From Utricularia gibba (Eukaryota; Streptophyta; Magnoliopsida; Lamiales; Lentibulariaceae): a stretch of 64,000 bases of DNA. Under the pieces are notes generated by a model. The model had not been told where the DNA came from and did not search any database. It was given only the letters and a program-made list of their open reading frames with translations. Position 1 is the stretch's first letter; each line of letters opens with the position of its first letter. The stretch is from NCBI GenBank assembly GCA_002189035.1, contig CM007990.1, positions 4,650,001 through 4,714,000 on the forward strand, in the 5' to 3' direction. Below, piece after piece: positions 1 through 11,232 of the stretch. A program made the position numbers and the translations under genes.

Positions 1-72
1 ATATCGACCATACAAAGACGAATCTCAGGAGTTAAAGTGAGAATACACCCTATGAGTGTTCATGAAATGCAG

Positions 73-1431
73 GTTCTATTTTGACTTCTCTGGCACTTAT
101 GTTGGTGTTGGGATGATTTGTCCTTATATGGTTAATGTCTCTTTGCTTATTGGCGCTGTACTCTCATGGGGCGTCTTATGGCCGATTATCGAGTCTAAGA
201 GAGGCATCTGGTACAGTGCTGAACTACCTGAAAGCAGCCTCCATGGAGTCCAAGGATACAGGGTAATAAAATACATGGTTCATGCTGACTGATCCTTTTT
301 ACATATAACCTGAACATTTGCAACTGTCAACAGATTTTCCTTGCTATTGCATTGATGCTTGGAGATGGTATCTTTCACGTGGTTCATATGGTAATCATGT
401 CAGTAATCAGCTTCATCAAAAAGAATTCAGAGAAGGAGCTGCTAAATGAGAGCACTGAGGGGGAGATTACAGACTATGATGAGAACAAGAGACTTGAATT
501 CTTCTTGAAAGATCAGATCCCAAATAGTGTTGCCATAGCTGGTTACGTTTGTTTGGCAGCAATATCCATTGGAGTTGTTCCCCTTATCTTCCCACAGATC
601 AAGTGGTACAACATCCTCGTCGCCTACCTCATTGCCCCCATTCTTGCCTTCTGCAATGCCTACGGCTGCGGCCTCACAGACTGGTCCTTAGCTTCCAACT
701 ACGGCAAAATCGCCATCCTGGTTTTCAGCTCTTGGGTCGGCATGGAACACGGCGGAGTCATCGCCGGCCTCGTTGCCTGCGGCGTGATGATGAACATCGT
801 TTCAACAGCTTCTGATCTAATGCAGGACTTCAAAACAGGCTACCTCACACTCTCCTCACCTCGCTCCATGTTCTTCAGCCAGCTCCTCGGCACTGCAATG
901 GGCTGCATCCTGTCACCCCTCGTCTTCTGGTTCTTCTACAAGGCGTACAGAATCGGAGACCCCCAAGGCCCCTACCCAGCCCCATACGCAATGATGTACC
1001 GCGGCATTGCACTCCTTGGCGTTGAAGGCTTCTCTTCACTCCCCAAAAACTGTTTAACACTGGTGGTCTCCTTCTTTCTGCTTGCCATTCTGATCAACCT
1101 GGCGATCCTCCTGTTGAAGAAGTATGAATCCCAGTACAGGATCTACAGGTTCATCCCAATCCCAATGTGCATGGCGATTCCATTCTACCTGGGAGGGTAC
1201 TTTGCAATCGACATGTGTGTTGGGAGCCTCGTACTGTTCGTCTGGGAAAGGAGCAACAGGAAACAAGCGAAAGAGCTGGGGCCGGCTGTCGCTTCTGGGC
1301 TCATCTGTGGAGACTCTCTGTGGGGAATCCCTGCTGCTGTATTAGCTCTGTGTGGCGTCAATGCTCCGATCTGCATGAAGTTTCTCTCGGCCTCACAGAA
1401 CGTGAAAGTCGATGGCTTTCTTGGAGGCTGA
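73..1431 (+). CDS. Metal-nicotianamine transporter, YSL family (3' part, cut by left edge)
   Basis: Two exons are visible, 73-262 and 334-1431 (donor GT at 263, acceptor AG before 334). They give about 428 C-terminal residues of a polytopic membrane protein; the start lies left of the window. YSL proteins (oligopeptide transporter family) move metal-nicotianamine or other small peptide-like complexes across plasma or internal membranes by proton coupling. The visible part begins with [18 protein letters not shown] and carries several hydrophobic segments. It also has the conserved stretches LFPQIKWY-like ([13 protein letters not shown]), [19 protein letters not shown] and [20 protein letters not shown], and ends with [16 protein letters not shown]. 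These resemble the YSL5/7/8 branch more than the YSL1-3 iron branch, but this is judged by eye. No frameshift is seen. The stop is TGA at 1429-1431. Confidence 0.93.
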
Positions 1432-2190
1432 ATCAATAGCTTCGGCACTTCACTCTCCCTTCTCCTCTGCTAACAAGCTGTATATATTCCACATATATTT
1501 ATCAATTTTTTTATATTATTTATTAATTTAGTATTTTATAGTTTTGTTTTTTGGATTAATTTTTTTTTATCTTTATTAGAGAAGGAATATTATCCTTTTT
1601 TAATTATTTTGTTAAATATTAATTATTATGGACAAATATGAGTTTTTGGTGAAATTAGATTCTGATATTTAATGTTTTAATATTATTTTTACATAATGAT
1701 AAAATTAATTCTCTGTGTTTCAACATAATGTCAGAATACATATAAAATATAAAATTTTGAATAATGATGCCTAATATGTCAAAATTTGTGGATTAATTAT
1801 GTATGATATACGAAACTTTGGAGACCAATTTTATCAACGGAAAAAATTACATCATTTTTATTAAAATTTTTGAATTTATATATCAACGAATATATATGTG
1901 TATTTATTTATTGCGGTGGGGGGTCACAAACTTGGATGCAAATTGCAATTTTATATAACTATAGGACATTTCTGCCGATTTTGTAAACTTGGGGACTGCT
2001 GGACATTTGCGTAGAATTTGGGGTTATGTATGTAAATAGTTTAAATGTAGGGCCACAGTTTAGCATACGTTGATAATTTTGTGGTCATTTGTGAATATTA
2101 TTGAGTTTGAGATCCGGTCGCTTATATATATGAATTGGTGAAAATATGCGTTCGATCAGGCGGGGGGGAGTGGGAAGTTGGGGCTTTGAA
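1432..2190. other. Intergenic spacer, AT-rich
   Basis: The first part should be 3' UTR of the YSL gene and the last part promoter and leader of UNG. The middle is very AT-rich with many short A/T runs. I see no coding frame, tandem repeat or RNA gene. Confidence 0.6.
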
Positions 2191-3799
2191 ATGGCGGCTT
2201 CTTCAAAGAACCTGTTGGATTTCTTCCAGCAGCCCCGGTGAAGCGCCTGAAAGTTTCATCAACCATTCAATCGCTTTCCTCGCAGAGCGGTGTAGATCCC
2301 GCTTCATTGTCCACAACTGCTATTTCACCGGAGAAGAAAATGAGAATGGAATACAACAAAGCCCTAGCCGTATCTAAACGAAATCTCAGGCTGTGCGAGG
2401 GAAAGGTTTCCAGGGCGGTCGCGACAGGTTGGATGATGGATAAATCCCGCAGATTTGTAATGATTGCAATTTTATGTTACGTCTTTGAAACACCATGTTG
2501 TTGTGTTAAACCTGTAGGAGTTGGCTATGTTAAGTTGGAGGAGCTACTGGTGGAGAAGACATGGTTGGAAGCACTACCTGGAGAGTTCCAAAAGCCTTAT
2601 GCTACTAAATTGTGTGAATTTTTGGAGGGTGAAATCCTCCGTGGCCATGTTCCCATTTACCCTCCTCAGCATTTAATCTTTAGTGCACTCAATACCACTC
2701 CATTTGACCGAGTTAAGGTTGTCATCATCGGCCAGGTATATTTATGTTGCTTTTTTTTTTGTCATGGATGAAGGCGAATTTCACTGAGATATTGTTTGCG
2801 TTCCTTAGTCCAGCTTTTTTAGTGAGTTTTGGATGTAATTCAGGATCCATACCATGGACCTGGCCAAGCAATGGGACTCTCTTTCTCTGTTCCAGATGGT
2901 GTGAAAATTCCCTCTAGTCTTGTAAACATATATAAAGAACTGCAACAAGATCTGGGATGCTCAATTCCTACCAATGGGAATTTGGAGAAATGGGCCGTGC
3001 AAGTGAGTTTTTCTACTCCTTGCAATCCTAGACATGAATATGAGATTTTTGGGTGTTGAAATTAAGAAAAGGCGGTTTTTTTCGTGTTTCTACAACACGG
3101 GCAGGGATTTCCCTGAAGAAACAACTAACCATTTCATAAAAGATTGTCCTGATTCATAAGTGTGCGTTCTGTTTTTGTTTCCAGGGTGTCCTGCTGCTTA
3201 ATGCCGTTCTTTCTGGTATGTTGTGTTCATTACGATATTGTACCTCACATTAAAGTTTGGCTTCCTCGGAGTAGCTAACATATCCCTGTGTAATTAGTGC
3301 AGTTAGGCAACATCAAGCCAATTCTCATGCCAAAAGTGGCTGGGAGCAGTTTACTGATGCTGTGATATCAACAATATCTCGAAAAAGTAGAGGTGTTGTT
3401 TTTCTTCTTTGGGGAAATTACGCGCAAGCCAAATCTAGGCAAGTCCACATTTCATCTTTTGATGTGGCATTTGGCTGGAGAATGTATCTATGTACACTTG
3501 TATAGATACATGATACCCATTTTTTTCTAAAATCAAATGGCTGACAGGTTGATCGATGAATCAAAGCATCATGTTCTCAAATCTGCACATCCGTCCGGTT
3601 TGTCCGCAAACAGAGGTTTTTTTGGATGCAGGTCGGCTTGGCTCTTATCTATGATTTGACCATCTTCTCGTGTACTCTTACCAATCCAGCCATCATAGAC
3701 GAGTGCTCGTAACGTCATTTCTCATTCTACAGGCATTTCTCTCGGACTAATCAAATTCTGGAGAAAATGGGAGTTCCTCCGATAGATTGGCAGCTGTAG
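2191..3799 (+). CDS. UNG: Uracil-DNA glycosylase, family 1 (one-base frameshift in exon 1)
   Basis: Nuclear/organellar enzyme that removes uracil from DNA and starts base excision repair. Exons: 2191-2427, 2518-2735, 2844-3002, 3185-3215, 3303-3438, 3548-3631, 3733-3799. The product would be about 310 residues, normal for plant UNG. The water-activating motif [18 protein letters not shown] spans the exon 2/3 junction. LLLNAVL, the FLLWG strand and the [15 protein letters not shown]-intercalation loop follow, and the end PPIDWQL is family-typical. The N-terminus [11 protein letters not shown] resembles a PCNA-interacting peptide. The frame breaks right after it, at CCCC 2233-2236; one extra C gives QQPPVKRLK, as in other plant UNGs. 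Exon 5 uses a GC donor (AG then GCAAGT, 3439). If the break were real, translation could restart at the Met codons near 2340, losing the PCNA peptide but keeping the catalytic core. Confidence 0.93.
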
Positions 3800-4345
3800 T
3801 GCTGCAGTGCTCCCCGAAGAACCTGGCCCCATTTTGTAAACTGGCAAACTCAACCTCCTTAGAGGCATGATGCCAACTTGCGTAAGCATTTATCTTCGAC
3901 GCATTCAATCGTCGAGTTTTTGTTCACTAATATTCAGTAGCTATTTCCTGCCCTGAAATTAGTGAAGAAAATATACCCCCAGCCAGAAAATGTATTGTTC
4001 CTCCTGGTGTGCTCGTATTGTCTTTTTGTAAGGGTGATACAGTGCAAGAAAAACGGGAAAGACGCCTCCTTTCATCTACATGGTGGTGGCTTTTGCTGCA
4101 TAATACGAGCCATTTTTGTGTAATTGGAGTTGCTTTTCTTTGAATCTTGTGATCTTGGAAAGAACATAAGCAAGGCATGGTCTTGTCCAGCATATAATCT
4201 CCGGTCACTTACCAGAAGATGCATCGTAAAAAAGCAGACTTTTAAGGGGGTTTTCTGGCGGTGGGCCACCGGGGAATGAGCCTCCATCCCTATTATACGA
4301 CCCACGCCGTTGTTGCTCACGAAGCTAGCCTATTTATGCTGCGAG
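3800..4345. other. Spacer between UNG and PUB62-like gene
   Basis: Holds the UNG 3' UTR and the promoter/leader of the next gene on the same strand. Short open frames here on the minus strand have no family features. Confidence 0.5.
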
Positions 4346-7064
4346 ATGTTGATATATCGCGATCGGGGTCAGGGGAAAGCGGTGCTTCACTCCGCCACGG
4401 CTAGGTCTCCGCAAAACCAGAATCACTGCCACAGTCAGCCGTCGACGTCTCCAATTTCGCCGGATACTCCGAGGAAAATCCGTCTTTCCGATATTTTACC
4501 CTACGATGGAGCCCCTCAGGACCATTACAAGAGGGCTCTTGACGCCTTGTCCACCTCCCTCATGCGTCACAACGCCGCCGTCATTGAGCTTGGGTCCGAT
4601 GAGACTGCTTTGCTCAGGTGCGCCCTGGAGTCGGCGCGACTTTTTTTCCGCGTCAGGAAGTGTGGCGGCGGGTCTTATGTGTACAGAGCAGGAAGGTAAA
4701 TTTCGTTTATTCACAAATGGGGTAGTCCATTGGTCGTACCTGTGCACATGGAAATCACTCTTCTAGAATTCTGATGTCAAGAAGCTTTGATAGGATCGCA
4801 AACTTTCAGTTGAGCCAAGTGTTCGAAATTGCTTTTCTTTTTTTTTTTTTCCTGAAGAGGCATCTTTTGAGTAGGCCTCCTGAAGATGATGATTCTTCTC
4901 CTCCATGCATGGAAGACGTATTCAGATGCATGGGAAGGGCAGCTCGTGCTGCTCTGTGCGCAATAGCGCGCCAACTACGTTTGTGTAGCAAGTACAAATT
5001 TCATCCTATCTATCCTGTGACTTGCCACAGGTCAACTTTATTACCCGTAAATGATATCTTTGACGATACATGCTATTTGCAGTGTCTTCAACCACTTGCT
5101 TGATGATAGCCCATTGCCAACAAATGAAGTGTCTTCTTCACTTCTGGTAGCTGCGCTCAGTTCAGCGTCCTTGGAGCCCTTGAGTGGACCATCAGCCGTT
5201 GGGAGACCTTTCTTGAGTTCCGATGCAGAGAAGGGCTTGTTAATGCTTGTTTCCGCTGATTGCCCGGGTATTCAGGCATGGTGTAATTTGCAGATGTTTT
5301 TTCAACTTCTTCCCAATTTCATGCTGTCATTATCTAGATCTCCTGTAGTTTATTTAAAAATTCCTTGTTCAATTAGGTGTCTGATGCCAATGGTCGATGG
5401 TACCAAGCAGATAGCGGTTTGGGACCTGGAGAACTCTTGTTGCTTACAGGGATGTCACTGAGCCATGTAACTGCTGGGCTTCAGCCAGCTACTTCATATC
5501 GAACGACAATGGATGGTTTTTTTGTTCCTGCCAGAGGAAGGTAAAGGCTTTCTGGAAGATAATTTGCATTATGGTAGTTTTTAATCGAGATTATGACTTT
5601 CTTGTTCTAGGGCCTCACTGGCTTTCAGGCTTATGCCACATGGCAATGCCATACTGGATTGCACTGCAATTGCTGCAGCTGGGCATGTGATTCCGCAGAG
5701 CTATGTGCCAATCTCCGCAAACCAGTTTATAGATGCTGTTTCACATGAAAACGCTGGGGTTTTTGTGCATTCTGATGATGCTAGTGTAAGTTCTTATCTC
5801 TCTTATTTTGAAAGCATAATGTGGCTGCAGTAGTTGACGTGGTCTACTCTTGATCTGCATTATCAGGTTCCACCGGTTGATCATCTAAATAGTGAACCAT
5901 CACTTAGAAGGGTTCTATCTGACCCTCTATCGTAAGTCATTCTTAAAAAAGTTTTTGTTTTTCTCTCATGCTGAAGGTTGTTGCTGTTTTAGTTAAAGGT
6001 CTAGTATCATAGAACTCTTCACTTTTTAGTGTGTTTTCTTCACTGTTGTATCTGCGGTTGGTTGCATCTTCAACCTTTTAGTATCCAATCTGCTTTACTT
6101 TTAGTTTTATATGTACTAACTTCTAAATGTTGTGAACTTGAGGCTTTTGTAGTGGTGCATATCTTGAGGATGCGATGCAAGTTTCTTGTGGCCATTCATT
6201 TGGTGGATGCTTGCTGAGGAAGGTTGTTGAAACGGTAAGTAGAGTAAGTAATTAGAGTTTTATCCTGGTGATACGTATGCTCATTTTCTGTTCAACAGGC
6301 CAAATGTGTACTCTGCAACTCTGAAATCGACGCTGACTCATTGATCCCTAATCATGGTATTTCCAAGCGTGAACTAAAACTGGCTGGGTGTGCAACAGAA
6401 TAGTCATTGTGTTCTCTCATGATAATCATTCTCCTTGTGACCTGTATTTTTTACAGCATTGAGAGCTGCGGCTATGGCGGTGAGGCAAGAAGATGAGCGC
6501 AGGTTATTTCATAATGCTGCACTAAGGAAACGCAGGAAGGAAGCTAATGAACATAGGGTAAAATTCCGTGCTCTTACTAAGTTGGCGTATATATGCTTCC
6601 TGTGCTGAGCATCTACACCAACAATTCTACTCTTCAGGAAAATGGTGATGCTAACCTAGAAAGCCAGTCACATAGAGCACAATATCCTTTCTCGGTAAAC
6701 GAGAAGGTTGTCATCAAGGTAGATTGGCCCCTTTTCTTGTATTTCCTGCTGCAGCCATCCTGATGAGGCCATTGTATTCAGGGAAACAAGAGAACGCCTG
6801 ATAAACTTGTTGGAAAGGAAGCAGTGGTCACCACACAATGTCTGAATGGCTGGTTAGTCTATGAGCACGTAAACATACACAATGTCAAAATCCCTGCCTC
6901 CTTGAAACTCAAAAACAGTTCCTGTTTTTCCCCTCAGGTATTTGCTTAAGATACTCGAGAGTGGCGAAAGTGTCCGCTTACAGTATCGATCTCTGAGGAA
7001 GGTTCAAACTTCGGATGACTCTGGGGAAAGATGCGCAACACAACCTGTTGAAAACAACAGTTGA
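4346..7064 (+). CDS. PUB62: U-box domain protein, PUB62-like E3 ubiquitin ligase
   Basis: Twelve exons: 4346-4695, 4860-4988, 5083-5275, 5377-5540, 5611-5785, 5867-5931, 6153-6234, 6299-6356, 6457-6557, 6638-6718, 6782-6852, 6938-7064. About 531 residues. The N-terminal half carries a DOXC-like/unknown domain (residues about 30-330, with ADSGLGPGELLLLTG and LAFRLMPHGNAILD). A U-box follows at about 358-405 (GAYLEDAMQVSCGHSFGG then CVLCNSEIDADSLIPNHALR), the fold that binds an E2 enzyme. A C-terminal SH3-like stretch (VNEKVVIKG to LRKVQ) comes last. The start is the only in-frame ATG before the conserved region. Two donors are odd. Exon 2 should end at 4988, but only a CAAGT follows; a missing G would make the classic AG-GCAAGT donor and give RLCSVFNHLLDD. 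Exon 3 uses a GC donor at 5276. An alternative GT donor at 5031 would leave only a 52-base intron. Confidence 0.85.
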
Positions 7065-7387
7065 TACACCCCACAGCTAATCTAACAGTCAACTACTAAC
7101 AAATGTCCTGTGTACTCTGCTGCTGGTAGGAAGTTATCTCACCCCTTAGCTTCGTATTGTTAGCTTAGGCTATGGGGCACTGAAAGGTAGGGAACATGGG
7201 GAACAGTCCGCTGTATGGGAACACACCGATGAGGAGCACGGAAACGATGCTATTTATGTACAAATGAAGCTTCAATTAGTGAACTGTTATTTTGCTTCTT
7301 CACTGTAGGATTCTTCAAGTTCAGCAGATGGGTTTTCAGTATAAAGCATGAAGAGATGAGTTCAAAATGTTGGTGATGAGACACAAG
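7065..7387. other. Convergent 3' flank
   Basis: The PUB62-like gene and the AP-5 gene end facing each other, so this stretch must hold both 3' UTRs and polyadenylation sites. Nothing else is visible. Confidence 0.5.
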
Positions 7388-10300
7388 TTACAGAAGCTCT
7401 CGCCCCAAAAACAATGCCTCTAAGTAGTCATCAACGTAAGCTAAGCAAGGCCAATGATCAGTTCTAATCCTCACCAGGGTTGAAGACTCACGCACCTCCA
7501 TTTGGAAGAGAAGATGAAATCTCGGAGGAAGAAAGATCAGGACATTGAGGTAGCCCAGATTCTTGGCACTACTCCTCACCGGAGCTTCTGCCTCCTCATC
7601 CTCACCAAAGTATTTGAGATAAAGTGGCGCCTTGGAACCAGTTGGTGACGAAGTTATATCCAGAGAAGGGTCATAGCCTTTCCAGACGGTATACTTGATC
7701 ACTTCACGGCTTTTCACCATATCGACAAGTGCTTCACCAATCACACACACAACGAAAGGCGCCAGGTGACGCTCGATGGCTTGAATGGCGGAAGAAGGGG
7801 GGATTTCGATCAGTTTCACAGACCGTGTGCCATTTATTGCAGCAACTCCCTTGCCTCCTTTCAAGAGGAATGCGTCTCTACCAGTGCTTGATGATGCCTC
7901 ACAAGCCTCCCATAATGCATTAAAAAGGTGCATATAGTAATCACAGGCAGCATCACCTTGCTGGATGTCATCTGGAGGTAATGCTCTAAGGAACATGTCC
8001 TCAATACCCACAGAGATGCTTTGCAGCTGCCCTTGGATTATTTGGCCGTTGTCGGCATTAGAATCGATCCAGACGTCAACCATACCTGGTATAGGTTCTC
8101 TTGGCTCTAATTCAATGCAGACTGGAGAGATGAACTTTTGTTTTTCTGGATGACTACTCTCTGCAGGGACGATTGCAAGAGAATCCTCTGGGCTCAAGGA
8201 TACTCCTGTTCGAGATGGAGTACCAAGGAGGAAGGGAATATGGAATGATGGAATGGATCCATATGGTGCAGCCGAAGTGAATCTCAGAACAATAGCGTAT
8301 AATGCTTGTAGTTTGTCCACTTCATCCAACACTTGAGGCCCGGTATCGCCTTCTTGTGTGACTGTGAATATCTCTGAAGCAAATCTCAATCCACATCTTA
8401 TATAGATCTTCAGTCCTGGCATATGCCTATAATCAGGGATGCAAGCAAAATGTCTTCTTAGAACCCTGACAGTCTCAGAAAGCTTGGCATCCATCACTCG
8501 GAAAGGCCCTTTTTCTGGATGATGCAATCCAGATTCCAACACAACTTGGCTTGAGCTCATATCAGAAACCCCTTCCTCGTTTGCCGGCTCGGCATCCTTA
8601 ATGCCTTCAAAATATTCAGATTTTCTGGTACCATTGCCAAAATTTAGAAGAGAAAGAGACCACGACTGCTTTATCAATAAGGGTGTCACCCGCTCAATAT
8701 GAATAAGAGAGGAAATACTCCCAAGCCTCTTGGGATTGCTAAAAGACTGAGGATTGAAAGGTGAACCAGAATAGATTGAAGGCGACACACCAGGTAAGGC
8801 TTCCCCTTTGTTCAGTATGCTTTTCAGCTTCTTCCCTGGAATACATGTAAGCATACGCAGGTAAAACCTGCAATGTTCACAATTTATCAGAAAACACGAA
8901 GTGAAATTGATGCTACTGCTTTATAATATATCACTATGCGTTTATCAGTGGGTTAGATAGGTGAAAGAAAATTTCCAGGCTTACCTAGCCCTGTCTCGAA
9001 TCTCCAAATCAGGGAAGTATAGACAAACAGAAGCAAGAAGCCGGGATAAGCTACTAAACAGGCTAGAGCTGTGGCGATATTTCAGCAAGGAGCGACAAAT
9101 GCTGAGAATTTTGCTGCCATGCCGCCAGGATTTTAGTTCTGTTCCAGGGCCATGTCTCTTTACAAGGAAAAGCATGTAGTTCACGAGTACTTTTAACAGC
9201 CCATTAGGCGGAACCTTATCATTTTGGGAGATTCTCTCAAATATAAGGAAGTAAGAGCCTAGGCTGTAGTCTTGTTTGAGTTTGGGAAGCAGATTCATAT
9301 CAAGTGTTTCAAGAAGATGTTCTCCTAACCAGCAGTGTTTGCCGCATTCCAGCAGCCGGTCAATGCTCATAACAACAACAGGAACCAGCCCTGGACACTC
9401 TGCCATCAAGTTGACCAGTATTTCCTGCACATTGAAAGGCGAATGTGCGTCAACAATTTGATTAGTAAACCAGATGCTTCTTTAAGTCCGAAACCAAAGT
9501 TCAGCAGCCAAAAGGAGAAATCATCGAACCAGGACTATACATATACCTTTAAGTTGTGGAAAAAACTGGACTCAGTCACTTTGAATCCCAGATAATTGGT
9601 GGCATCAGTATGAGGGGATCCAACAATCAAAAACTTATGGAATGCACGGAATGCCACAGCAGCTTCTGAACTCCATGGTGGCAGATGTTTCAAAGCTGAT
9701 ACGGACAAAAGGCTTTCAGCAAATAGATTAACTTGACATCCCTCTTTATCCACTTTCAAATCCTTTGTTGAATCTGCATACCCAGGACTGCACAGCAAAC
9801 CAGAGCAATAAGCCAGTGCATCAAGCTTCAGGGCTTTCAGAGCTAGTGGATCATAAATTTCTGGGTAAAATTTTAAGCTCATGTCAACAATACCTCTCTT
9901 TGTTGCCTCGTCTTTACCTACTATCAAACCAAAGAAGCCCAATAACCAATGAAGTCCCAACAATCTATACACCAAGTGATGTTGGGTTTCTTTGGATAAC
10001 AGCAGTAACCGCGGAGCTACCTCAAATTCTTGTCCCTCAAAGGATCCTGAAAACTTTTGGTAAAGCACCAAAAATGCATGGTAAAGCAGTGGCTCGGTGG
10101 TGTACAGAAGCCATGAAAACTGCACTTTCAACAGAGAAGCCTGAAGTTCCAGTTCTTCAGCTATAGGAATAAGAGCAACAATAAACTCCAGCAATCCGAA
10201 TGGAGTTAAATACTGAGGGAAATCAAGTAGAAATGCAACCACTCGCCTTAACTCTTTGAAACTCGATTCTTTTTCCTTCCAAGAAAATTTCTCGCCAGTC

Positions 10301-11001
10301 CCATCAACCAAAAACGATGGGAAATTGAAGGGTATCAGAGGGACAGCGGCATTGGTAACAGATGAAACCATGGCATCACTGGGTTTCATTTTGACAACAT
10401 TGCTTACAGCTGTCAGCAACAAGAGAACATACCATTGGGAAACATGGGTACGCTCGCTTTGGCACAAAGACCACAAATGGGGAGTGATTTCTGAAAGCAA
10501 ACAAGGGAAGGCCAACTCCAACTGCCGCAAGCATTCACAAGCTGTGCCTCGCGTCTGACGATCAACACCATGATTGGGGCGATTGATGATAGTCAGCAAA
10601 AGCTCGACTAGAGAGCATAAAGGGCTGCAAGCGCTCAACTCCTCATTATCCAAAAGAGAAGTAATGAAGATGGAAGTGCTGGAGATCAGAAACTGATCTT
10701 TCAGAGGAAAAGGGTCATTGGGTGATTGAATCACCCCGCGAAGGGCATCTACGAGGCGGGTCAAGGATGATGTCGACGGCGAGAATTCGTCCAGAGAGTA
10801 CTGCTCGAGGAACGTTAGCAGGTGAAGCTTCAATTGAAGAGATAAATCTTTACGCGGAAGGGAAGAAATGCAGAGATCGAACACGGAACATCCTTCTGTC
10901 CAACGGTGGATTCGAGTGGCACCGCCTAGATTATACTCATCAATAAGCGTCTCCCACTCCGCCGGTGAGAGGGATCTCGGCGGCGCTCCGGTTCCGGCCA
11001 T
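7388..11001 (-). CDS. AP5B1: AP-5 adaptor complex subunit beta
   Basis: Three exons, read on the minus strand: 11001-9547, 9424-8985, 8867-7388. Product 1124 residues, a normal length for plant AP-5 beta. The protein is helical and leucine-rich without membrane segments. The N-terminal third (SLSPAEWETLIDEY, FDLCISSLPRKDLSLQLK) and the repeated HEAT-like helices (for example ETQHHLVYRLLGLHWLLG) match the adaptin-like trunk. The C-terminal exon holds an appendage-like beta-rich part (CIELEPREPIPGMVDVWID). AP-5 is a non-clathrin coat at late endosomes that works in retrieval from endosomes to Golgi; in plants its role is little studied. The ATG at 11001 is chosen because the 12 codons before it begin only with TTG. 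Splice phases agree at both junctions, and no frame defect is present. Confidence 0.9.
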
Positions 11002-11232
11002 CCGCCGACTAACAGTCGATAGCAGATGTGAGACCAAACCGCATATAAGGGCCGGGCCGGGGGTTCAGTTTTAAGGAATATTGGGGACTGGACTGAACTA
11101 ATTTAATTTTCCCACCTAAACTGGTTAGGGCAAAAAGTTGGAAGAAGCACAGACGCAAGCAATCCTCCTGATTTATCTACTTACCGATTGCGGAAATGAA
11201 GTTGTAGGCTTGGAGAGAATGGATGCCCTGTG
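11002..11232. promoter_or_regulatory. Short divergent promoter region between AP5B1 and MBD4-like gene
   Basis: Only 231 bases separate the two start codons, which face away from each other. Both transcripts must start here or within the partner's leader. The stretch is not coding. I can see no clear TATA box, which is usual for housekeeping genes. Confidence 0.55.
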
